Assembly (NCBI GenBank): GCA_027459365.1
Contig: DAIDIM010000160.1
Span: 1-7,241 of the forward strand
DNA: 7,241 nt
From: Chlamydiota bacterium
Lineage (GTDB): Bacteria > Chlamydiota > Chlamydiia > Chlamydiales > SM23-39
Direction of reading: 5' to 3'
A program made the translations under genes and the position numbers. Below the pieces are notes generated by a model. That model worked only from the letters and a program-made list of their open reading frames with translations. It ran no database searches and had not been told where the DNA came from. Shown here one piece after another: positions 1-6,277 of the stretch (position 1 is its first letter; each line of letters begins with the position of its first letter).

Positions 1-197
1 GCAAGTACTTCGTTTGTGAGAGAATCGACGGCAACAACCGATGGTTCGGCTAAAACAATCCCTTTTCCCCGAACATATACGAGTGTATTTGCTGTTCCTA
101 AGTCAATTCCGATGTCGCTTGAAAAAATGCCAGAGAGTCGATGAAATTTTCGGGCGAGGATGGTTCTTAAATCGTTGAATGTTTTTTTTGCTTGCAT
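1..197 (-). CDS. mreB: Rod-shape actin homologue MreB, N-terminal part (runs off the window)
   Basis: Reading the minus strand from the ATG at 197 gives 65 codons. The actin-family phosphate-1 motif appears as IGIDLGTANT (residues 29-38), followed by LVYVRGKGIVLAEPSVVA, which is characteristic of MreB. MreB is a cytoplasmic, membrane-associated ATP-dependent filament protein that directs peptidoglycan synthesis; in chlamydiae, which lack FtsZ, it also acts in division. About 28 residues precede the IGIDLGT strand, longer than in E. coli MreB. This segment (FNDLRTILARKFHRLSGIF) is basic and could form an amphipathic helix, as reported for chlamydial MreB. The start lies 8 nt after the SNF2 helicase stop and no good Shine-Dalgarno is visible (AACACCTAAAAAAAGCT precedes ATG). 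Translation may therefore depend on ribosomes arriving from the upstream gene. The 3' part of the gene lies outside the window. Identity is secure; the exact start is fairly sure. Confidence 0.93.
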   Translation of the reverse strand, partial: MQAKKTFNDLRTILARKFHRLSGIFSSDIGIDLGTANTLVYVRGKGIVLAEPSVVAVDSLTNEVL

Positions 198-205
198 AGC
201 TTTTT

Positions 206-3200
206 TTAGGTGTTCAAAAGTTCGAGGACGTCTTCCCAAGTTAATTTCGCAATTGCCTCATCATCGCAGCTCACAACTTTCTTGACCAATCCTTTTTTAC
301 GTTTTTGCATTTCAAGAATTTTTTCCTCAATTGTGTTGAGGGTGATCAGCTTATAAGATGAGACAGATTTTTTCTGTCCCATACGGTATACCCGGTCTGT
401 TGCCTGATTTTCAACGGCTGGGTTCCACCACATATCGTAATGGATAACTGTATCGGCGCCAACGAGATTGAGTCCTGTACCTCCAGCTTTTAGTGAGACG
501 AGGAAAACCATTATTTTTGGATTTTCGTTGAACTCTTTGACGATTTCTAGCCGATTTTTTGAACTTCCATCAAGATAGGCAAAGGAGATGCCTCTTTGTT
601 CAAAATCTTCGCGCATAATCTGCAGCATGCGTGTATATTGGCTAAAGATGACCGTTTTGTGATTCCCTTCGACGAGTCCTTGGAGGAGCTCGAGCATCAT
701 TTCGTATTTTGCCGAATCGCCGATTTCTGCTTTCTCTTTAGCAAAGATGGCGGGATGGCAACAAATTTGTTTGAGTCGAGTGAGGGTTGCAAGGATGTGG
801 ATTTGGACTTTGTCAAAGCCTTCTCGAGCGACCAATTTGACAAGTTCGTCGCGCGCGGTTGCAGCGTACGATTTGTACAATTCCATTTGACCGTCGGTGA
901 GTTGGCAGTGGTAAACAATCTCGTCGATTGGAGGGAGATCTTTGAGGACGTCCGATTTCATACGGCGCATGATAAAGGGAGATATTTTTCGGCGTAAATA
1001 TTCGACATTCTGCTGGAGTTGTGGCCCGCTGATACGGATGTATTTTTCCATGAATCGATCGAAGGTGCCGAGGAAGCCTGGCATGAGGTAATCCATTAAG
1101 CTCCAAAGATCTTCGAGTGAATTTTCGATGGGGGTACCGGTTAAGATGAGTCGGTGTTGCGCCTGAATCATTTTTACCGATTTTGCGTTGCGGGTCCCTC
1201 GGTTTTTGATATGTTGCGCTTCATCTAAAATCGCATAACTAAAAGGGGCGGTACTATAAGTCTCGATATCCTTTTGCAGGAGTGTGTACGAGGTAATGAC
1301 GACGTCGTAATCTTGCAGTTTTCCAAGCAATTTTTTGCGCTGTCCTGGAATCCCATCAATGACGATCGATTTGAGTTGCGGATTGAATTTATGGAGCTCT
1401 TCTTTCCAGTTATATAAAAGCGAGGTTGGGCAAATAATGAGCGATCGTGCCTCTTTATTGATTTTATGATGTTGCGTAATGGCAGAGATGGCTTGTAGTG
1501 TTTTACCAAGACCCATGTCATCTGCTAAAATGCCATTGAGATACATGAGGCGGAGTCTTTCTAGCCACTGAACCCCCTCTTCTTGATAGGGGCGCAAGTC
1601 TGCTTTGATCTCTTTTGGTATTGGAGTTGATTTTAAGGAGACCTCTCCTAGCATTTGGCGTCTAATCTCAAGCAACCGATCGGACATCTTAAAATCGACA
1701 GGTAACCCTTCAAATGCGTTTGGATCGATCGTGACGAGATTCCAAAGCGGTTTTTTCTCTGTATGATCGCTGAGCTGCTTGATCCCTAACTCGTCAAATA
1801 ATTGGACAAGTTTACCAATTTTCTCGAGATCGAGGACAAGAATTTTTGAAAAACGGGAGATTGTCTCTTTTCTGGGTTTTCCTGCATCCAACTCTAAGTA
1901 AGAACGTTTTGCAGTAGTACATTCCCAGAGCAACTCAAGTTTAATTCCTTTAAGCTGGCCATTTACTTTCAGTGAGATTTCATAGTAGCCTGTCACATTG
2001 GCCGCATCGAGTTCGAGTTTGAATTTGGTTTGATCGTAAAGGAACTGATCGAGGAGGTTTTGCGGACATTCAAAATGGACCCGATGTTGATTGCGCGGGA
2101 TGATGCCTGTCATAAATTCGACAATTTTCTTCTCCGTTTTTGCAACATACACACCCATTTGTGGATTAAAAACAAAGTCCTGGAAAAGCTCTTCAATGAT
2201 CTCCCTTTCCTCAACGAGATTACGGGCTAAAATACCATGCGGTGTCACAAAGGTATGGATCTCTTCAGGACTTAATTTTGTTGGTGCTGATGAAATCTCT
2301 TGTCCATCATACGAAAAGAAGAGGGCCGCTTCGAGTTCCCCATCTAAATAGGACAAGTGGCATCGGACGCCTAACTTACCAGTAAAAGGAATTGTGACAA
2401 ATTTTTCGATAATATCGGTGTTGACAACCTCTGCGAATCGCTTGAGCTCTGAGAGTGCATTTTCGACAAAAGTGCCAAAAAGTGGCTCTGGAATCGTCAT
2501 ATCGCGAATGGAGGAGAGGCTTAAGAGGTGCGTTCTTTTAATATGGGGACTAAAACGATAATAGGTATCTTGATAGAGCATTCCGCTTTGCGCACATTCA
2601 AATAAGAGGACCTCATCTAAGTTGATGATTTGATTGTTTACAGAAAGTTGGGGTTTTAAGAGCACTTTTGCACCAGGCGGCGCGATGTACTCTAATGAGA
2701 ATCGAATGTTGGCGCTTTGAGGAGCAAAACGGAGCGGTGTTTCTAGAGAGCTTAAATAAAGACAAGGCAAGGCTGGCATCTCATCGTCAACCGATTTAAA
2801 TCCGCGCGGTGTCGATTTATTGATCGCAATTTCATGCACATTTGCTAAGAGAAGTCCAAAAACCTCTGGATCTAGCTGGGCAACTCTTTGTGCCCGTTCG
2901 TTCTGGATAGCCTCTTGAAACCGCGCATGAGCTAAAATGAGTTGCAAAAGGGCGCACCCCACCTCATCAAAACATTTGAGAGAGAAAAACAGTTTTCTTC
3001 CTGCCACAAAGATCGGCTCCTCAAAACGGAGCGCATCTAAAAATGCTTTCATTTGTGAGATTTGAAGGGGTTTGGAGCGGAAAGGCAAGCGAAGCGCGAG
3101 TTGGAATTCCACTTTTCCTTTTTTCTCTCCTTGCATTAAAGTTTGCGGATTAAAGATCACAGCAAGCTCTGCAGAGGCAAGGGTATTTTCCTCTTTCGAT

Positions 3201-3688
3201 AAGAAAAAAGGAGAATTGGATAAAATTTCTGAGGCATTGATATATTCTTGCAAGATCTGTTTTTGATAGCGTGCATCTTGCATAGCAACAACATTTGTTT
3301 CAGCTTCTTTAATCGCCTCAATTAACTCTTCTTTATCTGTGCAATCGAGATGATCATTCTTTGTGATATCTGATTCTTTTGAATATTCAATCAAAAGGGT
3401 ATCAATTTTTTCTTCCAGATAAAAAATGAGTGCGGCGAGATGTTGGCAATCATATCTGCTAGGACAATCGCAATTGGTATGGGTTGCTTGTGATTCAAAG
3501 CGATTCACCTCAATTTCACTTTCATATGTATTATCAAAATTGCCCAAAATCTTACTGATGAAGCGGATTGAGTTATTATCAAGTCGGATGATCTTCGCAA
3601 GCAATATTTTTTGCTTATCAAATAACTGTTTCCCCTCCTTCAAAATGGCAGGAGAAAAGTCTTGTTTCATTTTGCGAAAATTAAGCAT
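206..3688 (-). CDS. SWIM zinc-finger SNF2/SWI2-family DEAD/DEAH-type helicase
   Basis: This is a 1160-residue protein. An N-terminal SWIM-type zinc-binding motif is visible as C73-x-C75 and C81-x-H83. A long middle region (about 130-690) matches in position the bacterial SNF2-associated region and has no motif I recognise. The helicase core follows: Walker A ADDMGLGKT (722-730), motif Ib region VITSYTLLQ (797-805), Walker B LDEAQHIKN (821-829), motif III LTGTPIENS (849-857), motif IV KTVIFSQYTR (1011-1020), motif V SLKAGGTGLNLVGAD (1065-1079) and motif VI QATDRVYRMGQ (1095-1105). All motifs expected for ATPase activity are present and the frame is intact. SNF2 proteins are ATP-driven translocases on double-stranded DNA that remodel nucleoprotein; the SWIM domain probably binds DNA or protein. 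The bacterial substrate is unknown. The ATG at 3688 has a GGAG (minus strand, 3696-3693) four bases before it; Met7 is a less likely start. mreB follows after 8 nt, an arrangement also found in Chlamydia. Confidence 0.95.
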   Translation of the reverse strand: MLNFRKMKQDFSPAILKEGKQLFDKQKILLAKIIRLDNNSIRFISKILGNFDNTYESEIEVNRFESQATHTNCDCPSRYDCQHLAALIFYLEEKIDTLLIEYSKESDITKNDHLDCTDKEELIEAIKEAETNVVAMQDARYQKQILQEYINASEILSNSPFFLSKEENTLASAELAVIFNPQTLMQGEKKGKVEFQLALRLPFRSKPLQISQMKAFLDALRFEEPIFVAGRKLFFSLKCFDEVGCALLQLILAHARFQEAIQNERAQRVAQLDPEVFGLLLANVHEIAINKSTPRGFKSVDDEMPALPCLYLSSLETPLRFAPQSANIRFSLEYIAPPGAKVLLKPQLSVNNQIINLDEVLLFECAQSGMLYQDTYYRFSPHIKRTHLLSLSSIRDMTIPEPLFGTFVENALSELKRFAEVVNTDIIEKFVTIPFTGKLGVRCHLSYLDGELEAALFFSYDGQEISSAPTKLSPEEIHTFVTPHGILARNLVEEREIIEELFQDFVFNPQMGVYVAKTEKKIVEFMTGIIPRNQHRVHFECPQNLLDQFLYDQTKFKLELDAANVTGYYEISLKVNGQLKGIKLELLWECTTAKRSYLELDAGKPRKETISRFSKILVLDLEKIGKLVQLFDELGIKQLSDHTEKKPLWNLVTIDPNAFEGLPVDFKMSDRLLEIRRQMLGEVSLKSTPIPKEIKADLRPYQEEGVQWLERLRLMYLNGILADDMGLGKTLQAISAITQHHKINKEARSLIICPTSLLYNWKEELHKFNPQLKSIVIDGIPGQRKKLLGKLQDYDVVITSYTLLQKDIETYSTAPFSYAILDEAQHIKNRGTRNAKSVKMIQAQHRLILTGTPIENSLEDLWSLMDYLMPGFLGTFDRFMEKYIRISGPQLQQNVEYLRRKISPFIMRRMKSDVLKDLPPIDEIVYHCQLTDGQMELYKSYAATARDELVKLVAREGFDKVQIHILATLTRLKQICCHPAIFAKEKAEIGDSAKYEMMLELLQGLVEGNHKTVIFSQYTRMLQIMREDFEQRGISFAYLDGSSKNRLEIVKEFNENPKIMVFLVSLKAGGTGLNLVGADTVIHYDMWWNPAVENQATDRVYRMGQKKSVSSYKLITLNTIEEKILEMQKRKKGLVKKVVSCDDEAIAKLTWEDVLELLNT

Positions 3689-3692
3689 ACGA

Positions 3693-3696
3693 CTCC
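3693..3696 (-). promoter_or_regulatory. Shine-Dalgarno GGAG of the SNF2 helicase gene
   Basis: The minus strand reads ACGGAGTCGT directly before ATG, giving GGAG with a 4-nt spacer. It supports the start at 3688 rather than the in-frame Met seven codons in. Confidence 0.6.
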
Positions 3697-3810
3697 GTTA
3701 GAATCTTATTTTGCCAACGCCTTGTTTTTACATTCTTTCACAAAGATTGGCAACAAAAAATTTGAATTTTCCAAAAAAAATTTTTTGCTGCAAATAATTA
3801 CCACAACCTC

Positions 3811-3836
3811 AATAATGTCCACTTCAAAAAGGAGAA
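3811..3836 (+). promoter_or_regulatory. Candidate -10 plus shared leader element, copy 1, with Shine-Dalgarno
   Basis: AATAAT (3811-3816) is a plausible -10. After exactly 3 nt comes CACTTCAAAAAG (3820-3831), then GAGAA (3832-3836). AAGGAG (3829-3834) is a strong Shine-Dalgarno 8 nt before the ATG at 3843. The same 12-mer, with a -10-like hexamer at the same distance, precedes the ORF at 6278. If the hexamer is the -10, transcription would begin inside the 12-mer. The -35 region is poor (CTGCAA at 17-bp spacing), so the promoter is tentative; the ribosome binding site is solid. Confidence 0.5.
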
Positions 3837-3842
3837 AAAGTT

Positions 3843-4241
3843 ATGACATTCGCAATCGATTCTGAAATGACCACTGCTGGTAGTACGACAACCTTCACAG
3901 AAACTTTTGTCGGTTTTGCAAAAGCCACTTTATACTTAGCGATTTTTGGGGCTGCAATGAAAATGTTAGAATCCTATTATGGAGTAGCGGATGCAAATCC
4001 GATATCTGATATGGATAGCAGCGATGACGATGTCACTGTACAAACTACATATACTCAAATTAAGTTAGAACAACATCATGTAGAGAATTGCCAACTCGAT
4101 GCTGAACTTGAATTTACAGAATTTGTAAAAGAACAAGTGATCCAAGCGACAACTATCGATGAAGAAAAAGAAGAAAAACACCCATTCGTCATAGGCGCTG
4201 AAGATCCGGTCGATCACCTCAACCGAATGATTGGGTGCTAG
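3843..4241 (+). CDS. Hypothetical small acidic protein with one hydrophobic segment
   Basis: I do not recognise this 132-residue protein. The N-terminus (about 1-20) is rich in Thr and Ser. A hydrophobic stretch (about 22-41, FVGFAKATLYLAIFGAAMKM) contains an internal Lys27 and could be a single transmembrane helix or a membrane-binding amphipathic helix. The rest is hydrophilic and acidic, with a DSSDDD cluster near 58-63 and a charged EEKEEK run near 107-112. There is no cleavable signal peptide of classical form. The start is set by AAGGAG eight bases upstream. It is a real gene candidate because of this ribosome binding site and because the frame runs exactly to the convergent lipoprotein gene. 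A polar Ser/Thr-rich N-terminus plus a hydrophobic segment is seen in some chlamydial type III-secreted and inclusion membrane proteins, but Inc proteins normally have a bilobed hydrophobic domain, which is not visible here. A function cannot be assigned. Confidence 0.75.
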   Translation: MTFAIDSEMTTAGSTTTFTETFVGFAKATLYLAIFGAAMKMLESYYGVADANPISDMDSSDDDVTVQTTYTQIKLEQHHVENCQLDAELEFTEFVKEQVIQATTIDEEKEEKHPFVIGAEDPVDHLNRMIGC

Positions 4242-4591
4242 GGACTGTTCTCATCATTTTTCTGAGTCGTTTGCATATCGTAGCTATCGTAACCAAAAGG
4301 CGTTGGAGACACTTCTCTCATCCGCTTGGAAACGACTACGCCATCTCGGACTAATACATAGTAGTGCCTTTCGTTTAAGATACGGGCACCCACTTTGAAT
4401 CGTTCAATATATTCATATTCAATGGTGCCATCATTGAATCGACGAGTGACGATTGGGTCTCCAGCTGTTGCGAAAAGCTCTTCTTGTGTTGTTCCGATGG
4501 GGACGTCGTAAAAAGCGCAGACGCTCGTCACGGGACCTCCTGATGCACAGGCGCAAAGAAATAGGCAAAATAGATAGGCAAGTTTTTTCAA
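4238..4591 (-). CDS. Small outer-membrane-type lipoprotein, possible SmpA/BamE-like fold
   Basis: This is a 117-residue protein. The N-terminus MKKLAYLFCLFLCAC has a basic start, a hydrophobic core and a lipobox L12-C13-A14 before Cys15, the probable lipidated residue after signal peptidase II cleavage. The mature part has IGTTQEELFATAGDP followed by RRFNDGTIEYEYIERF and a later YYVLVRDGVVVSKR strand pair. This helix then beta-hairpin order, with a G-T-x-x-E-L...G-x-P motif, resembles the SmpA/OmlA (BamE-like) fold; that is inference from pattern only. The start codon is TTG at 4591: it gives the classic MKK signal peptide and is preceded by a purine-rich GAGGGGGAG. The TTGA overlaps the previous gene's TGA stop by 4 nt, indicating translational coupling. 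The gene is third in the rodA unit. It ends on a CTAG that is also the stop of the opposing gene. A role in envelope assembly is plausible but unproven. Confidence 0.85.
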   Translation of the reverse strand: MKKLAYLFCLFLCACASGGPVTSVCAFYDVPIGTTQEELFATAGDPIVTRRFNDGTIEYEYIERFKVGARILNERHYYVLVRDGVVVSKRMREVSPTPFGYDSYDMQTTQKNDENSP

Positions 4592-5073
4592 GGCTCCCCC
4601 TCATTTTCTTGCGATTCATCAGAAGATGGAACTTCATGCGATTGTAGCCAAATACGTGCCTCAATTTGAGTGCGGAATTGATCCGAGGTAATGTATTCCC
4701 CTTTCATGATATAGCTACCATCTTCTTGTAATTGATAGGTTTCATAGCCTTCAAAATTGGCATTATTCCGAAATTCCCATCCAATCATCTTTTCATCAAA
4801 AACGCCAACGCCAACAATTTTGCCGACGTTTTGGTTCTCCATATCGACTGCAAATCCTTTGGCTTGGAAATCATAAAAAGATAATTCATTGCGCATGTGA
4901 TCGGTTAGTCCTTGCACCTGAATTTCTTGCGCGCAACAGATTTTGCCTTTAAAGTCAGTATTTTGAACTGCCCATTTAGTGCCGAAAAAGAGCTCTTCTT
5001 CAACCATATTGAGAGTGATTTTTCCTTCGCCAAGCCAAAGACCTGGAGAAAAAATAAATGAATGATTTTTCAT
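4588..5073 (-). CDS. Conserved-looking hypothetical protein, calycin/lipocalin-like pattern
   Basis: This is a 161-residue soluble protein with no signal peptide or membrane segment. The sequence alternates short beta-strand-like stretches: FSPGLWLGEGKITLN near the start, then FGTKWAV, KICCAQEIQVQG, GKIVGVGVFDEKMIGWEF, YIMKGEYITSDQFRTQIEARIWLQ near 130-145, and an acidic disordered tail. An early G-x-W-x-G-E-G motif and a late R-T-x-I-x-A-R-x-W strand suggest a small closed beta-barrel of calycin type; this is fold-level inference and I cannot name a family. Two starts are possible: ATG at 5073, sharing one base with the rodA TGA (TGATG), or TTG at 5076 overlapping it by four bases. AGAAGG lies 11 nt before the ATG and 8 nt before the TTG, so TTG is a real alternative. 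The position between rodA and a lipoprotein gene, with overlaps on both sides, suggests a joint envelope-related role. Confidence 0.82.
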   Translation of the reverse strand: MKNHSFIFSPGLWLGEGKITLNMVEEELFFGTKWAVQNTDFKGKICCAQEIQVQGLTDHMRNELSFYDFQAKGFAVDMENQNVGKIVGVGVFDEKMIGWEFRNNANFEGYETYQLQEDGSYIMKGEYITSDQFRTQIEARIWLQSHEVPSSDESQENEGEP

Positions 5074-6203
5074 CAAAACATGAACCTTCTGCTATAAATA
5101 CTCTGAAGCAGCCCTAAAGCTGCCATCGTGGTTAATAGGGAACTTCCCCCGTACGTCACAAAAACTAGCGGTACTCCCGAAATCGGAAGAAGCGCGCACA
5201 TCATCGCAACGTTTACCAATACATGCATTGCAAGATATGCCGCAAGACCTGCTGCTAAAAGCCGGCCAAAGGGGTCTCTTGCAGCTATCGCTACCTGAAA
5301 ACTACAATAGATTAAAGCATAAAAAAGGAACAGCAAGAATGTAAGTCCCAAAGCCCCAAACTCTTCCCCAAATGCTGCAAAGACAGAATCGGTATGAGCG
5401 GCAGGAAGCCATTTCTGCCCAGAGAATTCACTTTTGTGCCAGCCCGTCCCTGTTAAACCACCAATTGCAATCGCAACAACAGCCGCCTTTTGATGATAAG
5501 TATTGGGATTGAGCCTTTCGTACTGATATTCTTTCATAAATTTAGTAAAAAAAGGCTGCATTTTTTCATGTGACAGCACTCCTAAAAAGACTAAAGCTGC
5601 AAAACCAAAAAGGACTATCCCTCCAATCCCCATCATTCTTAATATGGTCCTATGAATCCGTGCGAAATAGCCAATACAAAGAGAAATCGGATAAAGAACC
5701 AAAGCAGTTCCCAAATCTGGTTGTTTTAAAATCAAAAGAAACGGGACTCCGACAATTGCCCCCATTTGAATTGCGCAGTGAAAAGTACCCACCAGATTCC
5801 CCTTTCTCTCTAAAAACCAACTCAATGCGATAATTAAGACAAGCTTTGCCTGTTCTGAAGGTTGAAAACTGGCAATGCCCGGAATTCGATACCATCTGTG
5901 CACATTCTGAATTGGACTGACAAAAAATAATCCAATTAATAACAACACAGTGCCTACATATAGAATGAGACTCCAGTCGCGCAATTTTCGATAATCAAAT
6001 GTTGCAAAAAAGAAAAAGACAAGCCACCCTAAACAAAACCAGCGCATCTGGCTTTTGACAAGGGGCGTCCAGAAAACAGGTTCTTCCCATTCATTGATAC
6101 TGCCCGTCATTGCTGAAATGACAAGCAGACTAATCAGCATCAAACAGAAAACAAGAGGATAAATCCTCCAATCCAGACGAGAAATGACCCGATGATCCCA
6201 CAT
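5073..6203 (-). CDS. rodA: Peptidoglycan glycosyltransferase / rod-shape protein RodA (SEDS family)
   Basis: This is a 376-residue polytopic membrane protein, the usual RodA length, with roughly ten hydrophobic segments. SEDS family signatures are visible in order: RWYRIPGIASFQPSEQAK (103-120), KQPDLGTALVLYP (160-172), YERLNPNTYHQKAAVVAIAIGGLTGTGW (228-255), LPAAHTDSVFAAFGEEFGALG (266-286) and NVAMMCALLPISGVPLVF followed by TYGGSSLL (331-357). Asp272 in HTDSVF corresponds to the essential SEDS aspartate. SEDS proteins polymerise lipid II into glycan strands with a class B penicillin-binding protein; RodA works with MreB. The usual P-L-P-F near the C-terminus reads PLVF here, a small deviation. 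The ATG at 6203 has AGG five bases upstream. The gene is first in a three-gene unit, with its TGA overlapping the next start. The choice of RodA over FtsW fits chlamydial gene order and length, but sequence alone leaves some doubt. Confidence 0.93.
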   Translation of the reverse strand: MWDHRVISRLDWRIYPLVFCLMLISLLVISAMTGSINEWEEPVFWTPLVKSQMRWFCLGWLVFFFFATFDYRKLRDWSLILYVGTVLLLIGLFFVSPIQNVHRWYRIPGIASFQPSEQAKLVLIIALSWFLERKGNLVGTFHCAIQMGAIVGVPFLLILKQPDLGTALVLYPISLCIGYFARIHRTILRMMGIGGIVLFGFAALVFLGVLSHEKMQPFFTKFMKEYQYERLNPNTYHQKAAVVAIAIGGLTGTGWHKSEFSGQKWLPAAHTDSVFAAFGEEFGALGLTFLLFLFYALIYCSFQVAIAARDPFGRLLAAGLAAYLAMHVLVNVAMMCALLPISGVPLVFVTYGGSSLLTTMAALGLLQSIYSRRFMF

Positions 6204-6211
6204 ATTGCCTG

Positions 6212-6217
6212 ATTATA
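6212..6217 (-). promoter_or_regulatory. Possible -10 box (TATAAT) of the rodA unit
   Basis: The minus strand reads AGTATATAATCAGGCAATATG, so a perfect TATAAT ends 8 nt before the rodA ATG. A 17-bp spacing gives TCGGAT as -35, which is weak. If used, the transcript would be almost leaderless and the AGG ribosome binding site would lie at or before +1. The match may be chance in an AT-rich region. Confidence 0.3.
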
Positions 6218-6223
6218 TACTTC

Positions 6224-6252
6224 TCGCCAAAAAAATCCGACTTTTGTAAAAT
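6224..6252 (+). promoter_or_regulatory. Candidate promoter of the 6278 gene
   Basis: TCGCCA (6224-6229; 4 of 6 to TTGACA) and TAAAAT (6247-6252; 5 of 6 to TATAAT) are separated by 17 bp. Predicted +1 falls near 6258-6260, inside the CACTTCAAAAAG element, giving a leader of about 19 nt. This is the best promoter candidate for the orphan gene and perhaps birA behind it. Confidence 0.4.
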
Positions 6253-6274
6253 TTTCACTTCAAAAAGTGAGAAT
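6251..6274 (+). promoter_or_regulatory. Palindrome / hairpin overlapping leader element copy 2 and ribosome binding site
   Basis: TCACTT (6255-6260) and AAGTGA (6265-6270) form a perfect inverted repeat around the loop CAAA. It extends outward to a 10-bp stem (6251-6260 with 6265-6274) with a single G-U pair. The right arm contains GUGAGAA, the only Shine-Dalgarno-like stretch, and ends 3 nt before the ATG at 6278. If transcribed whole it would hide the ribosome binding site. If the TAAAAT at 6247 is the -10, only the right half is transcribed and the palindrome would instead be a DNA operator over +1. The element CACTTCAAAAAG (6256-6267) plus GAGAA (6269-6273) is shared with the gene at 3843. 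Confidence 0.5.
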
Positions 6275-6277
6275 ACG

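Larger units (their letters stand above)
3689..3842. other. AT-rich divergent intergenic region with inverted repeat and A/T tracts
   Basis: This 154-bp gap separates the SNF2 helicase and the small plus-strand gene. It contains a perfect 7-bp inverted repeat, TTGCCAA (3711-3717) and TTGGCAA (3747-3753), with a 29-nt spacer. It also contains a run of A and T tracts from about 3755 to 3786, including A8 followed directly by T6 (3773-3786), expected to bend DNA. No convincing -35/-10 pair is visible for the helicase gene. The leader of the small plus-strand gene lies at the right end. Confidence 0.5.

Noticed and set aside
596..997. Open frame of 133 codons on the plus strand inside the SNF2 helicase gene
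   Set aside because: It is antisense to the conserved helicase C-terminal domain, lacks a convincing ribosome binding site and has no recognisable motif; it mirrors the codon pattern of the real gene.
821..1250. DEAQ instead of DEAH in the helicase Walker B as a lost catalytic residue
   Set aside because: DEAQ followed by xIKN is common in bacterial SNF2 proteins, so this is normal for the family. The motif is at protein residues 822-825.
813..1521. Minus-strand open frames of about 97-98 codons within the helicase gene
   Set aside because: They lie in an alternative frame over intact helicase motifs; no start signals and arginine/serine-rich out-of-frame composition.
3747..3766. Sigma-54 type promoter (TGGCA...TTTG)
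   Set aside because: The GG and expected GC do not fall at the required -24/-12 spacing; only a partial TGGCA match exists.
3662..3865. Plus-strand 67-codon frame spanning the intergenic region
   Set aside because: It overlaps the helicase start and the ribosome binding site of the 3843 gene, with low-complexity Phe/Lys composition from A/T tracts.
5570..5895. Open frames of 81-87 codons overlapping rodA on both strands
   Set aside because: The rodA frame is intact with all SEDS motifs, so these are shadows.
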